NCBI GenBank assembly: GCA_002840905.1
Contig: PHDD01000016.1
Location: 21,692 to 85,691 of the forward strand
Length of the DNA stretch: 64,000 nt
Direction: 5' to 3'
DNA from: Bacteroidetes bacterium HGW-Bacteroidetes-4
GTDB taxonomy: Bacteria; Bacteroidota; Bacteroidia; Bacteroidales; SZUA-534
Part shown: positions 54,749-63,922 of the stretch, in pieces
Numbering within the stretch: the first letter of the stretch is position 1
How the letters are laid out: each line of letters starts with the position of its first letter
Translations under genes and position numbers: made by a program
Notes under the pieces: generated by a model
Databases searched by the model: none
What the model saw: the letters and a program-made list of their open reading frames with translations, nothing else
Told to the model about the DNA's origin: nothing

Positions 54749-55498
54749 ATGAAACTATTAGTTTGTATAAGTAATGTTCCCGATACAACCACAAAAGTAA
54801 AATTCACCGATAACCAAACCCGGTTCGACAGCTCCGGAGTACAATGGATAATTAATCCCTGGGATGAGCTGGCTCTCACCCGGGCCGTTGATTTAAAGGA
54901 AGATGGCTCAAACCCGATAAATGAAGTAGTGGTTATCACGGTAGGCTTAACCAATACCGAACCTACCCTGCGAAAGTGCCTTGCAATAGGAGCTGACAAG
55001 GCTATTCGCATCGACACAGAACCAAAAGATGCTTATTTTGTATCGCAACAAATTGCATCTTATGTAAAAACTAATGCTTTTGATTTTGTGATATTCGGAA
55101 TTGAATCGGGCGATTATAATGGTTCCTCGGTGGGTGCTATGGTAGCCGAATGGCTCGATATTCCGTCGGTTTCATCCGTTTCGGGCATCCGTTTTAACGG
55201 CAATCAGGCCCTTATTGAACGCGACACCCCAACAGGAAAAGAGCAGATAGAGGTTAACGGAACAGCAGTACTGGTTGTGCAAAAAGGTTTTGCCAAAGAA
55301 CCTAAAATACCCAACATGCGGGGTATTATGATGGCCCGGCAAAAACCGCTGGAAGTTATCCCTGCAGTTGCCGCAGAAGCCCTTACAAACTATGTGGGTT
55401 TTGAACTTCCGCAGCCCAAAGCCAAAGTTAAAATGATTGACGCCGATAACATGGCGGAACTGGTAAAACTTTTGAGCACAGAAGCCAAAGTATTGTAA
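54749..55498 (+). CDS. etfB: Electron transfer flavoprotein beta subunit
   Basis: Smaller subunit of ETF (249 residues), an AMP-binding electron carrier partner of acyl-CoA dehydrogenases. The family segment MKLLVCISNVPDTTTKVKF at the N-terminus, DELALTRAVDLKE and the adenine-nucleotide loop FGIESGDYNGSSVGAMVAEW are visible. C-terminal MMARQKPLEVI completes the domain. It precedes etfA by 29 bases. Confidence 0.93.
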   Translation: MKLLVCISNVPDTTTKVKFTDNQTRFDSSGVQWIINPWDELALTRAVDLKEDGSNPINEVVVITVGLTNTEPTLRKCLAIGADKAIRIDTEPKDAYFVSQQIASYVKTNAFDFVIFGIESGDYNGSSVGAMVAEWLDIPSVSSVSGIRFNGNQALIERDTPTGKEQIEVNGTAVLVVQKGFAKEPKIPNMRGIMMARQKPLEVIPAVAAEALTNYVGFELPQPKAKVKMIDADNMAELVKLLSTEAKVL

Positions 55499-55527
55499 TT
55501 TAATTAGTAAACAAAAAATCAGCGAAC

Positions 55528-56499
55528 ATGTCAGTATTGGTATATATCGAAAATTTTAACGGTAAAATAAAGAAACAAAGCTTTGAATTGGCTTCGTATG
55601 CCAGTAAAGTAGCCGCAGGTATGGACACCTTTCCGCTTGCTTTGGTTACAGGAAAAATTGATGACAGCGAACTTCAAAAACTGGGTAGTTATGGAATTAA
55701 GAAAACGTTCAAAGCAGAAAATAAATTCTTTTCCGTTCAAAACGACAGACTTTTGGCTCAATTGATAAAGCAGGTGGCCGAAAAGGAACAGGCTGAACTT
55801 CTGCTTTTTTCAGACAATGCCACAGGAAAAGCGCTGGCTCCCCGTTTATCGGTAAAGCTTAAAGCCGGTCTGGTTTCAGGAGTTGTTGCCGAACCCATAA
55901 GCATCAGTCCCTTTGTAATTGCCAAGCGGGTTTTTTCAGGTAAAGCCAGTGCAAAAGTTCAAATAAATGCTCCAATTAAAATCTTAACGCTGGCCGTAAA
56001 CGCATTTGGTTTGCACGAGCAAGCTGTCAATAATGAGATTACCACCATTGAGCCAAACTTTGACCTTAATGACGAAAGCCTGAAAATTGTCGAGAAAAAA
56101 GAAAAGAATGAAGGTATCTCACTGTTTGATGCAGATATTGTAGTAAGTGGCGGACGAGGAATGAAAGGTCCTGAAAACTGGAAACCCCTCGAAGAACTGG
56201 CCAAAACGCTGGGAGCAGCTACGGCATGCAGTCGCCCGGTGAGCGACGACGGTTGGCGGGGTCACGAGGAACACGTAGGGCAAACCGGAAAAGTCATTGC
56301 CCCGAATCTTTATCTGGCGGTTGGAATTTCAGGAGCTACCCAGCATGTGGCCGGAATTAGTCGTTCAAAGTGCATAGTGGCTATTAACAACGATGCCGAT
56401 GCCCCCATTTTTGAAGTGGCCGATTACGGCGTTTTGGGCGATGCCATGCAGGTGCTACCCAAACTTACCGAAGCATTTAATGCTTTTAAAGGTGAATAA
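55528..56499 (+). CDS. etfA: Electron transfer flavoprotein alpha subunit
   Basis: Larger ETF subunit (323 residues) that carries the electron-transferring FAD. The C-terminal FAD-binding domain is recognised by [20 protein letters not shown], then [27 protein letters not shown] [20 protein letters not shown] and [16 protein letters not shown]. The N-terminal domain (about 1-190) is variable as usual. There is no Fe-S extension. It is followed after 14 bases by the membrane HdrD-like gene. Confidence 0.93.
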   Translation: MSVLVYIENFNGKIKKQSFELASYASKVAAGMDTFPLALVTGKIDDSELQKLGSYGIKKTFKAENKFFSVQNDRLLAQLIKQVAEKEQAELLLFSDNATGKALAPRLSVKLKAGLVSGVVAEPISISPFVIAKRVFSGKASAKVQINAPIKILTLAVNAFGLHEQAVNNEITTIEPNFDLNDESLKIVEKKEKNEGISLFDADIVVSGGRGMKGPENWKPLEELAKTLGAATACSRPVSDDGWRGHEEHVGQTGKVIAPNLYLAVGISGATQHVAGISRSKCIVAINNDADAPIFEVADYGVLGDAMQVLPKLTEAFNAFKGE

Positions 56500-56513
56500 C
56501 AAACCCTGAACTT

Positions 56514-57800
56514 ATGATAAAACAAGTACTGTTTATTGTTCTTTTAGCACTAACCTTACTGGTATTTTCCTATACCGTAAGCCGGCTTTGGAAACTGTTC
56601 CGGCTGACTAAGAAAACAGCACCGGTAAAAGACTGGGGCAAAAGACTTAACCTGACTCTGGCAGTTGCCTTCGGGCAGACAAAAATTCTTCGCAAACCAC
56701 TGATTGGCTTCCTCCACGCCCTGGTATTCTGGGGTTTTATGGTAATCACTGTGGGCAGTATCGAAATGGTTATCGATGGTGTTTTTGGCCTGGAACGTGC
56801 CTTTGCCGGCAGCGGATGGTTTTATAAGGCAATTACCGCTTCGGGCGATGTGTTTGCTTACATTATTGCTTTCGGAATCGTTGCGTTTCTGGTTCGCCGG
56901 CAGTTTATGCATATAAAACGCTTCAGAGGCATTGAACTGAAACCAAAAAATAAGCGCGATGCCAACCTGGCGCTGGCTATGATTCTCTTTCTGATGATTT
57001 CGCTTATGGGTATTAATCTGGCTTACCTGAATCAAAATCCCGAACCGGTGCTGGGTCTTTATCCTATTTCAGGTTTAATAGCCAACTATTGGCAAATTAA
57101 CCTGACCCAGGCCCATGTTGTTTTTGAAGTAAGCTGGTGGAGTCACATCGTGTTGATATTTATATTTGCCAATTACCTGCCCTACTCCAAGCACTTCCAT
57201 GTGTTTATGTCGGTTCCCAATGTCTTTTTCAGCAACCTCGATCCGCTGGGAAAACTCCCCAACATGGAATCGGTAACCAAAGAGGTTCAGCTGATGCTGG
57301 GCGGTAATGCCTTTCAGGATACCGGCGATCAGGCTCCTGCCCGCTTTGGAGTAAAGGATGTGGAAGATGTGAGCTGGAAAAATTACATGGATGCTTTAAC
57401 CTGCACCCAATGCGGACGTTGTACCGAGGTTTGCCCGGCCAACCTGACCGGCAAAAAGCTCTCTCCACGAAAAATTTTTGTAGATCTGCGAAATCGGATG
57501 AACGAAAAAGGCCTGCAACTGATTAAGAATCCGGATTACAACGACCAGAAAGCGCTGGTTAGCGACGAATACATCAGTTACGAAGAGCTTTGGGCCTGTA
57601 CCACCTGCAATGCCTGTGCTCAGGAATGCCCCTTGAATATCAGTCATCCAAACCTGATAATGGATATGCGCCGTTACCTGGTAATGGAAGAAGGACGCGC
57701 TCCTTCAGGTATAAATGCCATGTTTGCCAATATCGAAAACAACGGGGCACCATGGCAATTTTCCCCGGAGGACCGCCTGGAATGGACGAAGGGGGATTGA
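56514..57800 (+). CDS. Membrane Fe-S protein (NarI-like plus 4Fe-4S dicluster), ETF:quinone reductase part 1
   Basis: A 428-residue protein. The N-terminal 250 residues hold five or so hydrophobic helices resembling nitrate-reductase gamma/HdrE cytochrome b domains, with His residues in helices (GFLHALVFWG, SWWSHIVLIF). Two 4Fe-4S motifs follow: CTQCGRCTEVCP (about 300-311) and CTTCNACAQECP (about 363-374). Together with the next gene it matches the split form of the HdrD-like ETF:(mena)quinone oxidoreductase proposed for beta-oxidation. Its stop codon lies exactly where a heptamer array starts, so the extreme C-terminus (EWTKGD) abuts the repeat. Confidence 0.82.
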   Translation: MIKQVLFIVLLALTLLVFSYTVSRLWKLFRLTKKTAPVKDWGKRLNLTLAVAFGQTKILRKPLIGFLHALVFWGFMVITVGSIEMVIDGVFGLERAFAGSGWFYKAITASGDVFAYIIAFGIVAFLVRRQFMHIKRFRGIELKPKNKRDANLALAMILFLMISLMGINLAYLNQNPEPVLGLYPISGLIANYWQINLTQAHVVFEVSWWSHIVLIFIFANYLPYSKHFHVFMSVPNVFFSNLDPLGKLPNMESVTKEVQLMLGGNAFQDTGDQAPARFGVKDVEDVSWKNYMDALTCTQCGRCTEVCPANLTGKKLSPRKIFVDLRNRMNEKGLQLIKNPDYNDQKALVSDEYISYEELWACTTCNACAQECPLNISHPNLIMDMRRYLVMEEGRAPSGINAMFANIENNGAPWQFSPEDRLEWTKGD

Positions 57801-57991
57801 CAATTGACAATTGACAATTGACAATGAACAATGAGCAATTAGTAATGAACAATTAACAATGAATAGCGAATAGTGAATGTCTTGGGTCTTTAGTCTTTAG
57901 TCTTGGGTCTTTAGTCTAAAGTCTTTAGTCTTGGGTCTTTAGTCTAAAGTCTTTAGTCTTGGGTCTTTAGTCTAAAGTCTAAAATCTAATA
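57796..57991 (+). repeat. Composite heptanucleotide array, copy 3
   Basis: Perfect period-7 register over 28 units (196 bases). Block A: four ATTGACA then ATGAACA, ATGAGCA, ATTAGTA, ATGAACA, ATTAACA, ATGAATA, GCGAATA, GTGAATG. Block B: TCTTGGG/TCTTTAG/TCTAAAG units in a 28-base higher-order repeat (three copies), ending TCTAAAA, TCTAATA. It separates the two halves of the HdrD-like reductase and includes the stop codon of the first. Confidence 0.95.
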
Positions 57992-58011
57992 CTTAACCTA
58001 CAAATACTACT

Positions 58012-58800
58012 ATGAATCAAATACACGTACCGGTAATGGCCGAGCTGGCCGCAGCAGGAAAAAGCCCCGATATTCTTTACTGGGTGGGCTGTGCCGGCGC
58101 TTTCGACGAGCGTTATAAAAAAGTTTCGCGTTCGTTTGCCAAGCTGCTAAACCATGCAGGGGTTAATTATGCCGTGCTGGGAAAAGAAGAATCGTGCACC
58201 GGTGATGCCGCCAAACGTGCCGGAAACGAGATGCTTTTTCAGATGCAGGCCTTAAACAACATTGAGATATTAAATGGCTACGGCATAAAGAAAATTGTCT
58301 GCACCTGCCCGCATTGTTTCAATACGCTAAAGAACGAGTATCCCGAATTGGGTGGTAACTACGAAGTGCTTCACTATACCACTTATCTGGAAGAACTGAT
58401 CGATCAGGGAAAACTTAAGCTCGATAAATCGCTCTTAAACGATAAGCGCATCACGTATCACGACCCTTGTTACCTTGGACGCGCCAACTCCATTTACGAC
58501 GCCCCCCGAAATGTACTCGGAAAACTGGGAGGAAATTTTTCGGAACTGAAGCGCCATAAAAGCAAGGCCCTTTGTTGCGGAGCCGGAGGAGCGCAAATGT
58601 TTAAAGAAGCCGAGAAAGGAAACAAAGAAGTGTATGCCGAGCGTACCGACGAAATTATTGAATCGAAAGCTGAAATTGTAGCTACGGCCTGTCCGTTTTG
58701 TATGGTAATGCTTACTGATGGAATTAAATTTCGCGACCAGCAACAGAAAATAAAAAATTTAGACCTTGCCGAATTGCTGGCTGAAAACCTGGGCATCTGA
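58012..58800 (+). CDS. CCG-domain Fe-S protein (HdrB/HdrD-like), ETF:quinone reductase part 2
   Basis: A 262-residue protein of two cysteine-rich CCG repeats that bind the non-cubane cluster seen in heterodisulfide reductases. The first repeat starts with WVGCAGAFDERY and is degenerate (CTGDAAKRAG, then CTCPHCFNTL). The second starts HDPCYLGRANS and ends with the intact CCGAGGAQMF and ACPFCMVML. This is the soluble partner of the preceding membrane protein. Both appear fused in homologues of other bacteria (family knowledge). The two genes are split here by a heptamer array of 196 bases. Confidence 0.82.
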   Translation: MNQIHVPVMAELAAAGKSPDILYWVGCAGAFDERYKKVSRSFAKLLNHAGVNYAVLGKEESCTGDAAKRAGNEMLFQMQALNNIEILNGYGIKKIVCTCPHCFNTLKNEYPELGGNYEVLHYTTYLEELIDQGKLKLDKSLLNDKRITYHDPCYLGRANSIYDAPRNVLGKLGGNFSELKRHKSKALCCGAGGAQMFKEAEKGNKEVYAERTDEIIESKAEIVATACPFCMVMLTDGIKFRDQQQKIKNLDLAELLAENLGI

Positions 58801-58927
58801 TTCAAGATCTAATTAACATAACTAACTCCCTTAGCGGCGCTTGAATTCTTTTATTAACTATAAGGGTAAATTTCATTTAAAGTCCGCCAGGCATAATTAC
58901 TGATAATTACCAACGAACCAACGAACT

Positions 58928-61900
58928 ATGTTAAAAACTGCTACGCCATACCAAAGTAAAAATAAACTACGAATTGTTACCGCGGCCTCGCTTTTCGACG
59001 GACACGATGCCGCCATTAATATCATGCGCCGCATATTGCAGGCATCGGGTGCTGAGATTATTCACCTGGGCCATAACCGCTCGGTGATGGAAATTGTGGA
59101 CTGTGCCATTCAGGAAGATGCCCATGCCATAGCCATTACCTCCTACCAGGGCGGACATATTGAGTTTTTTAAATACATGTACGACCTGCTAAAGGAAAAA
59201 GGCTGCGGGCACATAAAAATATTTGGGGGCGGAGGCGGAGTTATCCTGCCCTCCGAAATTGAAGAACTGCATCAGTATGGCATTGCGCGCATTTATTCGC
59301 CCGACGATGGCCGCGAACTATCATTACAGGGAATGATAAACAATGTGCTGGAGCAATCGGACTATGCTTTGCCCCTGCCCGAAGCAGTTTTCAAAAAGCT
59401 TCCTCCCCACAACGAACCCGATAAAATAGCCCGGTGCATCACCGTGCTCGAGAATCAGTTTCCCGAAGCTGCCCAAATTAAAACATTGCTTTCGGAACAT
59501 AAGCTTCCCGAATCGGCGCCGGTTATTGGCATTACCGGAACCGGCGGTGCCGGAAAATCGTCGCTGGTTGATGAACTGGTGCGGCGCTTTTTAATGGATT
59601 ACAACGATTTAAAGATTGGCATACTGAGTGTGGACCCGAGCAAACGCAAATCGGGCGGTGCTTTACTGGGCGACCGCATCCGCATGAATTCCATTCATAA
59701 CCCGCGCGTGTACATGCGCAGCATGGCTACCCGCCAGGCCAACCTCTCGCTCAGCAAGCACATCGACGATTCCATTCAGGTGCTTAAACAGGCTGGCTAC
59801 GATTTAATTATTCTCGAAACCTCGGGCATAGGGCAATCCGATACCGAAATTGTCGATCATTCCGATCTTTCGATTTATGTGATGACTCCCGAGTTTGGAG
59901 CCCCCTCGCAACTGGAAAAAATTGACATGCTCGACTTTGCCGATTTGGTCGCCATAAATAAATCGGATAAAAAGGGCGCACACGATGCTTTGCGCGATGT
60001 AAGCAAACAGGTGCAACGCAATAAAGGCCTGTGGCATACCCCGCCCGACGAGATGCCTGTTTACCTGACCCACGCCTCGCAATTCTTCGATCAGGGAGTA
60101 AACCGCTTTTACAAAGCCCTGAAGCAAAGCCTGAACGAAAAGTTTCCCAACGCTTTACGTGCCAACGATATTGAATTTATTATTGCCGAACAAAACCCTA
60201 TAATTCCGCCCGAGCGCGTACGATACCTTTCGGAGATTAGCGAAACGGTGCGCAAATACAACCGCAAAGCTGAAGAACAATCGGCAATTGCCGGAAAAAT
60301 TGCTGCACTCGAAACCAGCATCGCTATGCTAAACGAAGGTAAGCATGACGTTCATGAACTGGAAGCCCTGCGCGATGCGTGGCAACAAAAACTCAGTCCT
60401 GAAAATAAGGAACTGCTGGCTTTCTGGAAAGAAAAAAGCAACCAATACCAGCAGGAAGCCTTTAGCTACCAGGTGCGCAACAAGACCATCAGCGTACAAA
60501 CCTATACAGAATCGCTGTCGCAAACGCATATTCCCAAGATTGCCGTACCGCGCTACCATAACCCGGGCGATATCCTGCGCTGGTTGTTAAAAGAGAATTT
60601 TCCCGGTTACTTCCCATACGCTGCCGGTGTGTTCCCCTTTAAGCGCGAATACGAAGACCCAACGCGTATGTTTGCCGGTGAGGGCAGCCCCGAGCGCACC
60701 AACCGAAGGTTTCATTACCTCTCGATCGGGCAAAAAGCCAAACGCCTTTCAACAGCTTACGACTCGGTTACCTTGTATGGCGAAAACCCCGATTTGCGTC
60801 CTGACATCTATGGAAAAGTGGGGAATTCGGGCGTATCGGTAGCCACACTGAATGATTCAAAAAAACTGTATTCGGGATTCGACCTGGCACACAACCTGAC
60901 TTCAGTAAGCATGACCATTAACGGACCGGCACCCGTGCTCATGGCCATGTTTCTGAATACGGCTATTGATCAGGCTTGCGAGAAGTATATCCGCGATAAT
61001 AAGCTGGAGGCTGAAATGGAAAAGACCCTGGCGAAAAAACTTTCGGCCGGTAAGCTAAAAAAACCCACCTACCACGGCAGTTTACCGGAATCCAACAACG
61101 GGCTGGGCTTGATGCTGTTGGGTCTTTCGGGCGACGAGGTGTTACCCGACAAAGTATATCAGCAAATTAAAAAAGAAACCATGGAGGCTGTCCGGGGAAC
61201 CGTGCAGGCCGACATTCTGAAAGAAGACCAGGCACAAAACACCTGCATCTACAGCATCGACTTTTCGCTGAAGCTGATGGGCGATGTTCAGGAGTATTTT
61301 ATCAAAAACCGGATACAGAATTTTTATTCGGTCTCCATATCAGGTTACCATATTGCCGAGGCCGGAGCCAATCCCATCTCGCAACTGGCCTTTACGCTGG
61401 CCAATGGCTTTACTTACGTAGAGTATTATTTGAGCCGGGGCATGCACATCGACGACTTTGCCCCCAACCTTTCGTTCTTTTTCTCGAACGGCATCGACCC
61501 GGAATTTGCGGTTATTGGCCGGGTGGCCCGCCTGATATGGGCCAAAGCCATGAAGTATAAATACAAAGCCGGCGAGCGCAGCCAGAAACTTAAGTACCAC
61601 ATTCAAACCTCGGGGCGCTCGCTGCATGCGCAGGAAATCGAGTTCAACGACATCCGCACTACGCTGCAGGCGCTGTATGCTATTTATGATAATTGCAATT
61701 CGCTCCATACCAATGCTTACGACGAAGCCATTACCACGCCCACCGAAGAGTCGGTGCGCCGGGCCATGGCCATACAAATGATCATCAATCACGAGTTGGG
61801 ACTGGCCAAAAACCAGAACCCGTTGCAAGGTTCCTTTATTATTGAAGAACTGACCGACCTGGTTGAAGAAGCCGTGATGGCAGAATTCGATCGCATAAAC

Positions 61901-62293
61901 GAGCGGGGCGGCGTGCTGGGTGCCATGGAAACCAACTACCAACGCAGCCGCATCCAGGAGGAATCGTTGCTTTACGAGAACCTGAAAAACTCGGGCCAAC
62001 TGCCCATTATGGGTGTAAATACCTTCCTGTCTTCGAGTGGCTCGCCCACCGTGCTGCCGCAGGAGGTGATTCGCAGTACCGAGGAGGAAAAACAAAACCA
62101 GCTGAACGAGCTCAAACACTTTCATAAGGTGAACCACGACAAAGCGCCCCATTACCTCGAACGGCTGAAACGTGCTGCCCTTGATAACCGGAACGTGTTC
62201 GACGAGCTGATGGAAGCCGTAAAATACTGTTCGTTGGGGCAGATAACCCATACCCTTTTTGAAGTGGGCGGCAAATACCGTCGCAACATGTAG
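58928..62293 (+). CDS. icmF: Fused B12-dependent acyl-CoA mutase with G-protein chaperone (IcmF)
   Basis: A 1121-residue, adenosylcobalamin-dependent fusion protein. The N-terminal B12-binding domain (about 12-140) has [10 protein letters not shown] with the cobalt-ligand His26. A MeaB-type GTPase (about 190-400) shows [28 protein letters not shown] and NKSD. The mutase catalytic domain (about 540-1100) has [20 protein letters not shown] and [14 protein letters not shown]. IcmF fusions convert isobutyryl-CoA to n-butyryl-CoA, and some relatives act on pivalyl- or isovaleryl-CoA; I cannot decide between these from sequence. Placed beside the butyryl-CoA oxidation operon, isobutyryl-CoA is the best guess. 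No frameshift visible. Confidence 0.92.
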   Translation: MLKTATPYQSKNKLRIVTAASLFDGHDAAINIMRRILQASGAEIIHLGHNRSVMEIVDCAIQEDAHAIAITSYQGGHIEFFKYMYDLLKEKGCGHIKIFGGGGGVILPSEIEELHQYGIARIYSPDDGRELSLQGMINNVLEQSDYALPLPEAVFKKLPPHNEPDKIARCITVLENQFPEAAQIKTLLSEHKLPESAPVIGITGTGGAGKSSLVDELVRRFLMDYNDLKIGILSVDPSKRKSGGALLGDRIRMNSIHNPRVYMRSMATRQANLSLSKHIDDSIQVLKQAGYDLIILETSGIGQSDTEIVDHSDLSIYVMTPEFGAPSQLEKIDMLDFADLVAINKSDKKGAHDALRDVSKQVQRNKGLWHTPPDEMPVYLTHASQFFDQGVNRFYKALKQSLNEKFPNALRANDIEFIIAEQNPIIPPERVRYLSEISETVRKYNRKAEEQSAIAGKIAALETSIAMLNEGKHDVHELEALRDAWQQKLSPENKELLAFWKEKSNQYQQEAFSYQVRNKTISVQTYTESLSQTHIPKIAVPRYHNPGDILRWLLKENFPGYFPYAAGVFPFKREYEDPTRMFAGEGSPERTNRRFHYLSIGQKAKRLSTAYDSVTLYGENPDLRPDIYGKVGNSGVSVATLNDSKKLYSGFDLAHNLTSVSMTINGPAPVLMAMFLNTAIDQACEKYIRDNKLEAEMEKTLAKKLSAGKLKKPTYHGSLPESNNGLGLMLLGLSGDEVLPDKVYQQIKKETMEAVRGTVQADILKEDQAQNTCIYSIDFSLKLMGDVQEYFIKNRIQNFYSVSISGYHIAEAGANPISQLAFTLANGFTYVEYYLSRGMHIDDFAPNLSFFFSNGIDPEFAVIGRVARLIWAKAMKYKYKAGERSQKLKYHIQTSGRSLHAQEIEFNDIRTTLQALYAIYDNCNSLHTNAYDEAITTPTEESVRRAMAIQMIINHELGLAKNQNPLQGSFIIEELTDLVEEAVMAEFDRINERGGVLGAMETNYQRSRIQEESLLYENLKNSGQLPIMGVNTFLSSSGSPTVLPQEVIRSTEEEKQNQLNELKHFHKVNHDKAPHYLERLKRAALDNRNVFDELMEAVKYCSLGQITHTLFEVGGKYRRNM

Positions 62294-62357
62294 CTTGTTA
62301 TGTGAAATGGAATACTCCGGGGCAGCATTTTGGTAACAAATTGAAGGTACCCTCAGA

Positions 62358-62490
62358 AAGTCCCGATGATTTTAAAAATAGTCCTGACCTTTTTCGAAAA
62401 AAGTCCTGACCTTTTTCAAAAGAAGTCCTGACCTTTTTCAAAAGAAGTCCTGATCTTTTTAGAAAAGGTCCTGATCGATTTAGGAAAAGA
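62358..62490. repeat. 22-base tandem repeat after icmF, with a degenerate repeat beyond
   Basis: Six imperfect copies of a unit like AGTCCTGACCTTTTTCAAAA. Starts at 62380, 62402, 62424 and 62446 are exactly 22 bases apart; flanking copies (62358, 62467) are diverged. The unit length is not a multiple of three, and I see no coding role. Further right (62590-62640) a short degenerate CACGAA/CACAAG-type sequence often seen between Bacteroidota genes occurs. The rest of 62294-62648 contains nothing recognisable. Confidence 0.8.
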
Positions 62491-62648
62491 CACCGATCAA
62501 TGAACACTTGGATTACTTTTTAAATTTAAAAGGCTATGATTTAAACGTTTATTGTATTTGGTGACTTTGAGACTTTGCAGCAATTAGGTTAGCCACCAAG
62601 ACACGAAAACACGAAGGTATCACAAGGTTTTCACAGTTGAAATTATTT

Positions 62649-63341
62649 CTATCCCCGGGTCTTAAAAAAGTAAAAACGCTGGCGACTTACCAGGTAATCG
62701 GTAAAATAGTAATCGTAATTCAAACGATAACCTACGGGTATTTGCTTGTAAACCGGATAGTTTACGTTATTGACATCGAAGTAATACGTGAGTTGGGCGC
62801 TGGGATTGTTTTGCGAAAAGTCGTTGTAGTTGCTGCGTTCGGGACCAAAAAAGGCAGCACCAGTGGCTTCCATTGAGAAAATCCCGTCGAAATGCGGTAC
62901 CAGGCCAAAGCGCAGACGCTCTGAGCTTAGTGGTAGGCCAAAACGAAAATCGAAACTGTAGGCCGCTTCGCCCTCGTTGAACACATTCGCAAGCAAAAAG
63001 AATCCTTCATCGACAAACACATCAAAGTTTTTTTCGAGAAAGGTCAGCGAGTCGTTGGTAGTGTACAACAGGTAAACGGTGGCCGAAAAATCGAAGGTGG
63101 CATTTTCGAGCTTCACCTGTTCGCCGGTATAGGCATCGGTCAGCGAATCGGCCACAGGCACTTCGAACCAAAGGGTGTCGCCTGTATCATACAGCGTATC
63201 GTTATTTGGTAACATTACAGGCCAGAACGAGGCATACCGGGCAGCGTTCTCGTTTTCGGGAACTTCGGTTTTAAGGCAACTTTGCCCCAAAAGCGTTAGC
63301 ACCAGCAAAAGCAAAAAGCTGCCAAAGCCAGTCTGTTTCAT
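62649..63341 (-). CDS. Surface lipoprotein, hypothetical
   Basis: A 230-residue protein with signal peptide and lipobox (LLGQSC). I chose ATG at 63339-63341 for the signal peptide; a longer in-frame start overlaps the upstream gene. The mature part is rich in aromatic and acidic residues, looks all-beta, and contains TGDTLWFEVPVADS near its N-terminus. The same TGDTLW segment occurs in the neighbouring upstream gene, so the two look like a related pair. No characterised family is recognised. It starts 10 bases after that gene's stop, so they are probably one transcript. Confidence 0.6.
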   Translation of the reverse strand: MKQTGFGSFLLLLVLTLLGQSCLKTEVPENENAARYASFWPVMLPNNDTLYDTGDTLWFEVPVADSLTDAYTGEQVKLENATFDFSATVYLLYTTNDSLTFLEKNFDVFVDEGFFLLANVFNEGEAAYSFDFRFGLPLSSERLRFGLVPHFDGIFSMEATGAAFFGPERSNYNDFSQNNPSAQLTYYFDVNNVNYPVYKQIPVGYRLNYDYYFTDYLVSRQRFYFFKTRG

Positions 63342-63351
63342 TGTTTTTAGC

Positions 63352-63918
63352 TTAGTCCACCACATCGATAAAATAGTATTTGTTTTTATTTGCATCGCCT
63401 ACCTCGCGGAACGAAGCCTTTTGGTTTGCGGTAAGCGCCTGGTATAAGTTGTAATGGGTATCGGTATTGCTAATTCCGGCCGACAAGTGGGCCTCGTGGT
63501 AATCCTTGCTCATGTCATAATAAAAAACCAGTGCCCCGCCAAAGGCCTTACTATCGTTTAATTCATCGGCATACAGCAAATCGGTATCGATGGAATAGAT
63601 GCCCGGACGCTTAAACACCACACCCACCTTAAAATGATACAGGTAGTCGTTGTTCTGGTAAACAAGTCCCAGCATAGTTGCTTTGGGCGTTTGCGATACA
63701 TAAGCTACGGAAGTTTCATATACAAAAGAATAATTATTGGGCGGATAATCCTGATTCTGCTCCATCCAGGCGCGTACCAACAAATTCAGGCGAATATAGG
63801 CTTCGCTAAAATACCTGTTTTCGCGGGTGGCCGAATCGACAAAATAAGCCGAAATCGCGCCATTTATCCAAAGGGTATCTCCCGTACTCAACGTTTCGGC
63901 CTCGTGTTCAACACGCAC
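63352..63918 (-). CDS. 3' exon of a lipoprotein-like gene interrupted by a group II intron
   Basis: Open frame of 188 codons beginning at an internal GTG (63918), but the true gene starts beyond the window. Reading upstream, the frame meets intron sequence, with the splice junction at about 63923/63922. The first exon codon is completed by two bases from exon 1, so the junction is not between codons. Early residues TGDTLWINGAISAYFV match the corresponding place in the neighbouring lipoprotein, about 17 residues after its lipid-anchored Cys, so the missing 5' exon should encode little more than a signal peptide. Function unknown. Confidence 0.6.
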   Translation of the reverse strand: MRVEHEAETLSTGDTLWINGAISAYFVDSATRENRYFSEAYIRLNLLVRAWMEQNQDYPPNNYSFVYETSVAYVSQTPKATMLGLVYQNNDYLYHFKVGVVFKRPGIYSIDTDLLYADELNDSKAFGGALVFYYDMSKDYHEAHLSAGISNTDTHYNLYQALTANQKASFREVGDANKNKYYFIDVVD

Positions 63919-63922
63919 TGTA

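Noticed and set aside
57796..57991. CRISPR array
   Set aside because: The repeat unit is 7 bases with no unique spacers, and there are no cas genes nearby.
61340..62251. 303-codon open frame on the minus strand
   Set aside because: It lies wholly inside the fused mutase gene, its product is rich in His, Arg and Gln as antisense frames of GC-richer genes are, and it has no recognisable domain.
62298..62507. Minus-strand frame across the 22-base repeat
   Set aside because: The frame only translates the tandem repeat (LFLKRSG-like units in changing register) and has no independent support.
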